Below the pieces are notes generated by a model that was not told the DNA's origin, did no database searches, and saw only the letters and a list, made by a program, of their open reading frames with translations. A DNA stretch of 64,000 nt from Schlesneria paludicola DSM 18645 (lineage in GTDB: Bacteria; Planctomycetota; Planctomycetia; Planctomycetales; Planctomycetaceae), in contig CAMCMU010000002.1 of the NCBI GenBank assembly GCA_945876035.1, forward strand, positions 62,001 to 126,000, given 5' to 3'. A program made the translations under genes and the position numbers. Shown here piece after piece: positions 56,678 to 64,000 of this stretch. The stretch's first letter is position 1; each line of letters begins with the position of its first letter.

Positions 56678-59600
56678 ATGAAAACGTGCTATTTCACGTG
56701 CTCGATAGTGTTTCGAACGCTGTCACGGGAACTGCTCCTTGTGGTTTGTGTCTTGGCAAATGCGTCTGCAGAGGATTCATCTTTCCGTGACCGCGTGGCA
56801 CCGATCTTGGAAAAACACTGCCTGCGTTGCCACAACGACGAAGACAAAAAAGGGGGGCTGTCATTTTCAACTCAAGAAGCGGCATTGAAAGGAGGGGAAA
56901 GTGGTCAAAGCTTTATTGCCGTGACAAGTCATGAAAACCCTCTGCTACTGGCTGTGGTTGGTGACAGGCCTGAGATGCCCAAGAATGCTCCGCCACTTTC
57001 CAAGCAACAGGTCGAAACACTTCGTGAGTGGGTTGATTCCGGAGCCATATGGCCTCAAAGGGCACTCTTAAAAACAAAACGTTCCGACGATCATTCGTGG
57101 TGGTCCTTGGTGCCTCTTGTGCGGCCCAATCTCCCCCCACGGCTAGACACGGTGCCAAATCCAGCGGGGGGCCCTGAGCAACTCGCTGCTCCCCCCCACC
57201 AAGTTACGGAGACCAAGATCTCCGCACCTCTTTCTCCACTGGATGCGTTCATTCAAGCCAAACTTGCCTCTGTAAAAATATCCCCCTCTCCCGAAGCGGA
57301 TCGCCGGACACTCCTGCGCCGTCTGTCGTTTGATCTCTTGGGATCGCCCCCCGCTAGCGAGGAGCTTGATGCGTTCGCAGAGGACGACGACCCCTTCGCC
57401 TATGAACGACGGGTCGATGCCCTGCTGGCTTCACCGCGATTTGGCGAGCGTTGGTCACGTCATTGGCTGGATGCGGTGCACTACGGAGACACACATGGAT
57501 ACGATAAGGACAAGACCCGTCCGAATGCGTGGCCCTATCGTGACTATGTCATCCGCGCGTTCAACGACGACAAACCGTATGACCGCTTCGTAGTTGAGCA
57601 GTTGGCCGGTGATGTGCTATGGCCCGACAGTGTCGATGGAAACACCGCGACCGGATTCATCGCGGCCGGGCCTTGGGATTATATTGGCCACGCCGAAGTT
57701 CCGGAGTCGAAGATCGACGGAAAAATAGCAAGAAATCTCGATCGCGACGATATGGTCACGACGGCAATGAACACTTTTTGCAGCATGACGGTCCAATGTG
57801 CTCGCTGTCATGACCACAAATTTGATCCGGTGACACAGGCCGACTACTACCGTCTGCAGGCCAATTTTTCGGCGCTTGATCGAGCCGATCGGCTATACGA
57901 TGCTGTTCCTGAAATCGACCGGCCTCGGCGCGTCTTACATGAGGAACACAAGCGATTGACGACTGAGCAACTGCGACTCGCAACAGAAGTTCAACGCTTG
58001 TGCGGTACCGAGTTAATTGATCTCGATCGGGAAATCGCTGCGGTCAAAAGTTCTCAGGTGGAATCCAGAAAACCTGAATTCGGGTTTCACAGTGAGGTGG
58101 CGATAACGCCCGATGTGGTGAAATGGGTGCAACTCGACCTGTTGCAACCCGTTCTCCTGAAAGGGCTCGTCTATGTCGGCTGCTGGGACAATTTCAACGA
58201 CATTGGGGCAGGATTTGGATTTCCAGTCAGATTCAAAATTGAAGCGTCAAATGATCCCGCGTTCACCACGGAAGTCATCTCGCTGGTCGACCACACGCGG
58301 GCGGACTTCCCAAACCCCAAGACCGTCTCTCAAAAAGAAACTTTCGCGTCCGTCACAGCACGTTACGTTCGCTTCACCGCTACCAAACTGGCACTCCGGA
58401 AAAAGGACTATGTCTTCGCCTTAGCCGAAATCAGTCTCTTCGACGGAGAGGGAAAAAACGTCGCGATCGGAGCAAGTCTCTCCGCCCTCGATTCCATCGA
58501 ATCGCCTGTTCGATGGAGTATCAAAAACCTGACGGATGGAATCTTTTCGACGGACGCAAATCAATTCGATGAAGACATCAAACAACTGACGCAACGCCGG
58601 ACCTCAGTTTTTGAGAATCAAGTTCCACAGGCCCTCCGTGATTCCTTGGATGATGTCAACGCTGGCGTTGAGACACTGGTCCAAGAGATTGCGGGATTGC
58701 CGCCATTGCAGCATGTGTTTGCCGGAATGGTTTACACCGGAGAAGGCAACTTTAGCGGCACCGGTTCAGTCGCGGGCAAACCGCGTGTGATCAATATTCT
58801 GAGGCGTGGGGATGTGACTTCTCCAGAAGCCGAAGTGGGACCAGGTTTCGTGCCGCTTTCTCCGGGGGAAAGTGGTGTCTTTATCCTGCCCCAAGAACAT
58901 TCCGAAGGGGACAGGCGTGTGGCCTTCGCGCGATGGATTGTGAACGATCAAAATCCGCTCACATGGCGTTCCATCGTCAATCGCGTCTGGCAACATCACT
59001 TTGGTCGTGGTCTCGTGGATTCTCCCAACGACTTTGGTCGTATGGGCCAACTTCCGTCACATCCGGAGTTGTTGGACTGGCTGGCGAGTGAGTTCAGAAG
59101 TGGGGATCGGAGACTGAAACGCCTACACAGACTGATCGTCACCAGCAGTACATACAAGCAACGATCGACGGTCGAAACGTTGAATGGCGGTCCCTCGGCG
59201 ATCACAGACCAATCCGTGGCGTCTCCCTCCGTTCCAATCATTCCAGATCCCTCATCGATTGACTCCAACAACTCGCTGCTCTGGCGATTCAACCGTCGGA
59301 AACTCGATGCCGAATCCTTGCGAGATAGTATGCTGATGATCGCCGGCAGAATTGACGATCGGATGGGAGGACCGGGGTTCCAAGATTTTGTCATCGAGCA
59401 TCCGGAGCACTCGCCACACTATGAATACCAACGGCATGATCCGGAGGACCCTCGATCCTGTCGACGGTCGATCTATCGTTTTTTGGTCCGCTCGCAAACG
59501 CAACCGTTCATGGCGGCACTCGATTGTGCCGACCCTTCGATGATCGTTGAGAAACGGAACGAAACGGTCACGGCACTACAAGCCTTGGCAATGTTAAACA

Positions 59601-59836
59601 ACAAATTCGTTTTTTCGATGTCGGCTCATCTCGCCGAACGCGTGAAAGCCGAAGTCACGCTGCTGTCTAGCGGATCGACGTTGACGCAACACGTCAACCG
59701 AGCTTTTCGCCTCGCCGTGGGACGCTTTCCCACAGCCGAAGAGGAGCAAGCCCTCGTTCTTTTCGCTGCGGAACATGGACTACCACTCACTTGCCGAGCA
59801 CTCTTCAACTTAAACGAGTTTGCGTTCGTTGACTGA
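56678..59836 (+). CDS. Planctomycete cytochrome C / DUF1549 / DUF1553 protein
   Basis: A 1052-residue exported protein of the phylum-typical PSCyt1-PSD1 family. After a hydrophobic signal (SRELLLVVCVLANASAE) comes the cytochrome-like domain with the haem site CLRCHN (about residue 50). DUF1549 spans about 180-400, with LDAFIQAKLASVKISP at its start and a second CxxCH in CARCHDHKFDPVTQADYY. A discoidin-like segment of about 120 residues (WVQLDLLQPVLLKGLVYVGC ... YVRFTATKL) lies between it and DUF1553 (ARWIVNDQNPLTWRSIVNRV, GLVDSPNDFGRMGQLPSHPE). These proteins usually pair with a DUF1501 gene; none follows here. Role unclear, often linked to polysaccharide use. The start ATG at 56678 fits the signal peptide. 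Confidence 0.92.
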   Translation: MKTCYFTCSIVFRTLSRELLLVVCVLANASAEDSSFRDRVAPILEKHCLRCHNDEDKKGGLSFSTQEAALKGGESGQSFIAVTSHENPLLLAVVGDRPEMPKNAPPLSKQQVETLREWVDSGAIWPQRALLKTKRSDDHSWWSLVPLVRPNLPPRLDTVPNPAGGPEQLAAPPHQVTETKISAPLSPLDAFIQAKLASVKISPSPEADRRTLLRRLSFDLLGSPPASEELDAFAEDDDPFAYERRVDALLASPRFGERWSRHWLDAVHYGDTHGYDKDKTRPNAWPYRDYVIRAFNDDKPYDRFVVEQLAGDVLWPDSVDGNTATGFIAAGPWDYIGHAEVPESKIDGKIARNLDRDDMVTTAMNTFCSMTVQCARCHDHKFDPVTQADYYRLQANFSALDRADRLYDAVPEIDRPRRVLHEEHKRLTTEQLRLATEVQRLCGTELIDLDREIAAVKSSQVESRKPEFGFHSEVAITPDVVKWVQLDLLQPVLLKGLVYVGCWDNFNDIGAGFGFPVRFKIEASNDPAFTTEVISLVDHTRADFPNPKTVSQKETFASVTARYVRFTATKLALRKKDYVFALAEISLFDGEGKNVAIGASLSALDSIESPVRWSIKNLTDGIFSTDANQFDEDIKQLTQRRTSVFENQVPQALRDSLDDVNAGVETLVQEIAGLPPLQHVFAGMVYTGEGNFSGTGSVAGKPRVINILRRGDVTSPEAEVGPGFVPLSPGESGVFILPQEHSEGDRRVAFARWIVNDQNPLTWRSIVNRVWQHHFGRGLVDSPNDFGRMGQLPSHPELLDWLASEFRSGDRRLKRLHRLIVTSSTYKQRSTVETLNGGPSAITDQSVASPSVPIIPDPSSIDSNNSLLWRFNRRKLDAESLRDSMLMIAGRIDDRMGGPGFQDFVIEHPEHSPHYEYQRHDPEDPRSCRRSIYRFLVRSQTQPFMAALDCADPSMIVEKRNETVTALQALAMLNNKFVFSMSAHLAERVKAEVTLLSSGSTLTQHVNRAFRLAVGRFPTAEEEQALVLFAAEHGLPLTCRALFNLNEFAFVD

Positions 59837-60396
59837 ACTCAAAACAACAGATTTCTCTTAGAATTGTCATGCATGTGAACGCAGCATAAAAGCGTCTGGA
59901 CAAGCAATCCGAGGCGGGTGTCCATGCGGATGACGTGAGCCGGTAACGCGACGGAGCAGCCATTCCGTTGCGACTCTGGCCACAACGAAACCCGCTTGAA
60001 TCGAATGATCAAATGTCCCGAAATAGGAGAAACTCACTGTTCAACGGATATCCGTGTTGGTTCCGTGCTTTTCCCGGCTTGGAAGGTTGATTGCGTTGGA
60101 ATACGACGTGGCCAAGCGGATCACTCGGGGACGCTCCGCAACCCCCCTTTTGACTCTCGGCGGCCTTCTGTTTTTCGTCATTCTCGTCTGTGACACCGCT
60201 GAGGCAGCTCCATGATCTAGCCGCGGAATCCACATTTTGCGGAATCCGTGGATCAAGTCTGCGCCGTCGTCCCGACCAAAATTAAATCGGTCCGGTTAGT
60301 CATTGACGCCAAATTTTGGGTGGCCGCAATCATTCGATATCCGCTCAAATCCAAGAGAACAGCAAATTCAGCACGGGCGGGTTTTCAGGGCAAATC
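59837..60396. other. Gap after the Planctomycete cytochrome gene
   Basis: No gene was recognised. The repeated stretch GCGGAATCC (about 60221 and 60239) with CCAC/GTGG flanks can form a small stem. Around 60070-60230 both minus-strand frames read protein-like without a start; this may be debris or chance. No DUF1501 gene is present. Confidence 0.4.
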
Positions 60397-60981
60397 TCAG
60401 GGTGTCGACTGAGCACGCCCTTGGGCTGCCTGAAGTTCTTGAGCCTGACCCCAGCGGTAAAGAATGATCCCCACAAAAGCACCCGCTATGGTTGCGGAAA
60501 GAACCGCTGCTGCGCTGTGAGTGAACGTCGAATTTTCGGTTGCGGCCTGTGTTGTCAAGACAAGCCCGAACACACTGATTACGAACCCGAATGCGTCAGA
60601 TAAGATTGCGCCCCAGCTAAACCCCATTCGCAGCAGAGCAGCTAACTTGCCTAACACGAGTTGAAGAGTAAAGCTGACAACTCCAGCAGTCATCAGACCA
60701 AATGCGAGCCAGTGAAACGCCGGGAATGCTAGTTGTTCCGCGACAATGTAGATCGGTTGAAGAATACTCGATGCGGCTGTTTTTGCTCGAGGATCTTGGT
60801 CGATAGTCGTCGCGAGTTCGGCCGCTGTCTGCGTCGCATTTTCAGTCACCGACGCGGCTGTTAACGCAGGCAGATTGGCCTGCGCGGCGGAAACTTTTGA
60901 AGGCGGTTTTGGCTCATCCTGTGCGACGGCGTGAGCAACGAATCCCAATACAAACGCGAGCACGATCGATCGTTGTCTCAT
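60397..60981 (-). CDS. Small exported multi-pass membrane protein, unknown
   Basis: A 194-residue protein. A signal peptide (VLAFVLGFVAHAVAQ, cleavage after AQ near residue 21) is followed by an Ala/Thr-rich periplasmic linker of about 65 residues and then three hydrophobic segments: about 90-110 (HWLAFGLMTAGVVSFTLQLV), 120-142 (WGAILSDAFGFVISVFGLVL) and 155-175 (AAVLSATIAGAFVGIILYRW). The C-terminal tail is Gln/Ala-rich. No family was recognised. The gene is alone. Confidence 0.65.
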   Translation of the reverse strand: MRQRSIVLAFVLGFVAHAVAQDEPKPPSKVSAAQANLPALTAASVTENATQTAAELATTIDQDPRAKTAASSILQPIYIVAEQLAFPAFHWLAFGLMTAGVVSFTLQLVLGKLAALLRMGFSWGAILSDAFGFVISVFGLVLTTQAATENSTFTHSAAAVLSATIAGAFVGIILYRWGQAQELQAAQGRAQSTP

Positions 60982-61809
60982 GGCGTCTTGTTCCTGTGAT
61001 ATGAGGTCACGGTGAGTGCGTTCAGATACATCTTCGCAGGTGTCTTTGATTCCTCAACATATTGTGCCAACGGAACATCGATTAAAATAGCCTCAACGGG
61101 CGGGGAAGTTGAAAACGATCTTCGAAACACAACCGCGTTATCGACCACGGAAGGACGTGTGGAGCACGCCTGATAGGCACGGAACGTTGAATTGTCGGTA
61201 ACGAGTGGTGACGTCTATTACCTCGGATCGCATGAGCCGACCGAGATCCAATCGTAAATCTCGTGTGGACAGGTCGCCGGCCTATGCGCCATCTGGAACG
61301 ATACGGTTCTCTGCGGAAACAAATCTCGGCTGAAACATAAGGAGCCATCAGGAAATTGGTCACTTTCGTTGGCAGACAACCGGTCGGCGACGGCCTTCGT
61401 TTATTTGGGGAATGAACAAACACACAGGGTCGATTGTCGATCATCGCCGCCTCCATTCCCCGCTTCCCTCCCCCAAATACGGGCCAAGGAATGGTCACGG
61501 TTGTCATCGAACTCGGAAGATTTTCTTTTCTAGGGATAGCCCCTCCAATCGACGAAGACTAGAATTTTCGGTGTCTACCGATTTGGATGAGCAATTTTGT
61601 GGAAATTTTAACGGATTGTCACAAACAATTGTGGGTTTTGACTCGTTTTTTTGAGGCAGATTTAGGCCTCCTGAAGAATCACGATTGAACGCTGGCGGAA
61701 GTGAATTAGCCGGTGGGTTTGACAATCGAGCTGACTTGGCGCATCTGTGGAACCTGTGGACAACGCTGATGTTTTCGTTCGTTCGCCTCGGTCTTGGGAA
61801 GCATCAACG
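60982..61809. other. Gap before the PQQ dehydrogenase-like gene
   Basis: No gene was recognised. GAGGC near 61651 and GCCTC near 61666 form a short stem after a T-run. Otherwise nothing was seen. GGGAAG stands 8 nt before the ATG of the next gene. Confidence 0.4.
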
Positions 61810-64000
61810 ATGAACGACAATTCACCCCCCAAAAAAACACCTCGACGGTGGCGCTGGGTGGTGGCCGGAGTCCTCGCATTTGTGAGTAGTTACGCGCGGT
61901 ATCCGTTCGGTCCGATCGGATGCCGCCGGATCCTGCTTCTTGTCGCCTTGGTGTGGTTGCTGGGCTGGGCGGCGTACCTGATTCTCCCCCGAATCAGGCG
62001 CGGCCGTTGGTCGCCGTTCTCTGGGAACGTTTCGATCCTGTTTACGTGCTCGCTGATCATCGTGTGTTCGATGGTTTTCCATAAGGTTTCCGAGCAATCA
62101 TTGACAGAACATTTTCTCGTACAATGTCAACGATTTGAACGCCGCATCAAACGCGAGCTTTGGCCCATTGCCAGCCCCCGATGGACGACATCGCAATTTC
62201 ATGGTACGCCCGAGCCGCCACCCGCGTTGAAATCACAACTGGCGTTTTCCAAACTGAATTTTCATCATCCGATCGCGATGTCTTGGATACCAATTGTTGA
62301 ACGATGGGTTTTAGCTGAAGAACAAGGTCGGATTGTCTCTTTCAGCGATGCGCGCAACACCGATCAGTTGTTGCAAATTCTTGATCTGAAGCGAGTGATT
62401 TGGGGTATGGCTGTCCATCCCCAATTTCACTTGAATGGCTATCTTTTCGTCTCCTACATGGATGCGGGGACGATGCGGGTCGTTCGATTCACGACGAACA
62501 AAACCACGGGAATGCTGGATCCCGAGAGTCAGTCAGCGGTCATTGAATGGCCTCAATTGGGGCATGAGGGGGGCTGTTTAGATTTCGGTCTCGACGGCTG
62601 CCTGTATGTCTCGGTCGGTGACAGCGGTGCCTATGACTCCGGGGAAACAGGTCAAGACATCAGTGACCTTTACGGTTCAATTTTGCGATTGGACGTGGAT
62701 CATCCGACAGCCAATAACGGTTACTCTGTTCCCTCGGACAACCCTTTTGTGGGAATGGAGGGGGCTCGTCCGGAAGTTTGGAGCTATGGCCTTCGCCAGG
62801 TTTGGAAGATGTCGTTTGACCGCGTCACTGGTGAACTCTGGGCCGGCGATGTCGGGCAAGATTTGTGGGAATCAATTCATTTGATACGCCGGGGAGGCAA
62901 TTGTGGATGGAGCATATTCGAGGGGGCTCACCCACTGTTTCCAGATCGCAAAAAAGGCCCGACACCGATTATCCCTCCCGTGGTGGAACAATCGCACTCT
63001 GTGATGCGCAGTATCACCGGAGGCCATGTCTATCGGGGCTCAAAGTTACCCCTGCTGCAGGGACTCTATTTGTATGGCGATTACGACACGGGGACGGTTT
63101 GGAGCATTCAGAGGGACCGTGGCCAGACAATTGCAAATCAGCTGATTGCCGACACTCCGCTACGGATCTCGAGCTTCACCATCGACAAAAGTGGCGAAGT
63201 GCTTATTGTCGATCACATCGGCGGTCAAATTTTCGAGTTGACGGAATCCACCCCGGAAGAACTGAAATATGATCATCAGTTTCCGCGAAAACTCAGTCAG
63301 ACAGGATTGTTCGCGTCGACGGCAGAACATCGACCCCAAGCAGGTGTCTTGCCCTACTCTGTCAACAGTCCACTGTGGGCTGATGGCGCTGACAAAGACC
63401 GCTTCTTAGCCGTTCCGGAGGGAGCATCCATCGATTTTGAAGGAGTCCCATACGAAAACAGCGTTCCCGGCTGGGACAACTGGGGGTTTCCCGATGGCAC
63501 CGCTCTTGTGAAGACATTTTCCCTAGAAACGGAACGAGGCAACCCCCACACGCGTCGTCGCGTGGAAACGCGTGTCATGATCGTCGAGAACCTTCCTGAA
63601 GATCCCAATCATCGCTACAAGGCATCCAATAAGCTCTGGCATGGTTATTCGTATGTGTGGAGCGAGGATCAAACGGATGCCGAGTTGGTCGACGCCGAAG
63701 GCTTAGATCAAGAATTTGAAATTCGTGATGCAACATCATCGAAACGACACAAGCAGGTCTGGCATTTTCCTAGTCGCTTCGAATGCATGATGTGTCACAC
63801 CCGGTCGGCCGGTTTCGTTCTCGGAGTGTCGACCGCTCAATTGAATCGGTTCGGCCTGTTGGGTCACGGCGGTTTGAACCAGTTAGACTTTCTGGACCGC
63901 GCGCGATTGATTGACAGGAACGCCTCCGCGGCGCCACCAACACATCCGATGCTGCCCGATCCCGCGGACACACATTTGCCTGTGGAACTTCGAGCTCGAT
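61810..64000 (+). CDS. PQQ sugar dehydrogenase-like protein with haem motif, 3' truncated
   Basis: The frame is open from the ATG at 61810 to the window end (730 codons), so the C-terminus is missing. Two hydrophobic segments (RILLLVALVWLLGWAAYLIL, VSILFTCSLIIVCSMVF) anchor it near the N-terminus. Residues about 170-480 form a soluble glucose/sorbosone-dehydrogenase-type propeller: WGMAVHPQFHLNGYLFVSY, DFGLDGCLYVSVGD, RPEVWSYGLRQVWKMSFD, GELWAGDVGQD, GGNCGWSIFEG and ITGGHVYRG are the recognisable strands. The later part has LPYSVNSPLWADGADKDRF and a CxxCH site, CMMCHTRSAGFVLG, near residue 660, so the protein resembles PQQ dehydrogenase fused to a cytochrome domain. The substrate is not predictable. 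Confidence 0.85.
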   Translation, partial: MNDNSPPKKTPRRWRWVVAGVLAFVSSYARYPFGPIGCRRILLLVALVWLLGWAAYLILPRIRRGRWSPFSGNVSILFTCSLIIVCSMVFHKVSEQSLTEHFLVQCQRFERRIKRELWPIASPRWTTSQFHGTPEPPPALKSQLAFSKLNFHHPIAMSWIPIVERWVLAEEQGRIVSFSDARNTDQLLQILDLKRVIWGMAVHPQFHLNGYLFVSYMDAGTMRVVRFTTNKTTGMLDPESQSAVIEWPQLGHEGGCLDFGLDGCLYVSVGDSGAYDSGETGQDISDLYGSILRLDVDHPTANNGYSVPSDNPFVGMEGARPEVWSYGLRQVWKMSFDRVTGELWAGDVGQDLWESIHLIRRGGNCGWSIFEGAHPLFPDRKKGPTPIIPPVVEQSHSVMRSITGGHVYRGSKLPLLQGLYLYGDYDTGTVWSIQRDRGQTIANQLIADTPLRISSFTIDKSGEVLIVDHIGGQIFELTESTPEELKYDHQFPRKLSQTGLFASTAEHRPQAGVLPYSVNSPLWADGADKDRFLAVPEGASIDFEGVPYENSVPGWDNWGFPDGTALVKTFSLETERGNPHTRRRVETRVMIVENLPEDPNHRYKASNKLWHGYSYVWSEDQTDAELVDAEGLDQEFEIRDATSSKRHKQVWHFPSRFECMMCHTRSAGFVLGVSTAQLNRFGLLGHGGLNQLDFLDRARLIDRNASAAPPTHPMLPDPADTHLPVELRAR

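Noticed and set aside
60090-60150. A tRNA-like stretch (GTGGCCAAGCGG)
   Set aside because: No acceptor stem, anticodon arm or T-loop GTTCGA can be placed around it.
61082-61507. 141-residue minus-strand frame in the gap before the PQQ gene
   Set aside because: Composition is rich in Arg, Pro and His, with no recognisable domain and no ribosome-binding site; likely chance.

Overview
The window comes from a member of the Planctomycetota. The evidence is a protein with the Planctomycete cytochrome C / DUF1549 / DUF1553 architecture (56678-59836), very large exported membrane-anchored proteins with no outside relatives I can name, a PQQ-type sugar dehydrogenase carrying a haem motif, long gene-poor gaps, and a base composition of roughly 50-55% G+C. 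No rRNA, tRNA, CRISPR array or intact insertion sequence was seen.

Layout. (1) 1-7843, plus strand, mostly housekeeping: the 3' end of S-adenosylhomocysteinase, a SpoU/TrmH RNA methyltransferase, a DUF485 + ActP-like solute symporter pair, and dxr overlapping a site-2 protease (rseP-like) gene. (2) 7910-9042: a clearly decayed hslU gene with frameshifts, stops and a missing 5' end. (3) 9122-16730: a YjhG/YagF-type sugar-acid dehydratase, a HAD phosphatase, Maf, a 471-residue unknown, a small gene coupled to a CPBP membrane protease, and cysE. (4) 17418-23875: a small conserved protein coupled to a SNF2 helicase, then htpG and a neutral-ceramidase-like hydrolase. (5) 24095-27579, minus strand: an exported prenyltransferase-repeat protein, a DUF58 protein and a galM lipoprotein. 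(6) 28553-32030: ftsK and a methyltransferase. (7) 32639-42843: two overlapping genes for giant exported proteins (1147 and 2254 residues) that appear to contain three copies of one ectodomain-plus-membrane unit. This is the best candidate for an undescribed system. (8) 43085-45574: an exported glycosidase-like TIM barrel fused to a sialidase-type propeller, with a perfect 24-bp lac-operator-like palindrome upstream. (9) 45929-56078: an AddA-like helicase-nuclease with no AddB beside it, a C-terminal processing protease coupled to a beta-propeller gene, pckA, smpB and a Nudix hydrolase. (10) 56678-64000: the Planctomycete cytochrome protein, a small membrane protein, and a PQQ sugar-dehydrogenase/cytochrome-like protein cut by the window end.

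Connections. Translationally overlapping pairs are dxr/rseP, the 171-residue gene/SNF2, giant A/giant B and ctp/beta-propeller. The 119-residue gene and the CPBP gene are separated by 2 nt. Carbon metabolism is spread across the window (acetate-type symporter, sugar-acid dehydratase, mutarotase, PEP carboxykinase, glycosidase, PQQ dehydrogenase) rather than forming one pathway operon. All functions are read from sequence motifs and remembered family features; no database search was possible.
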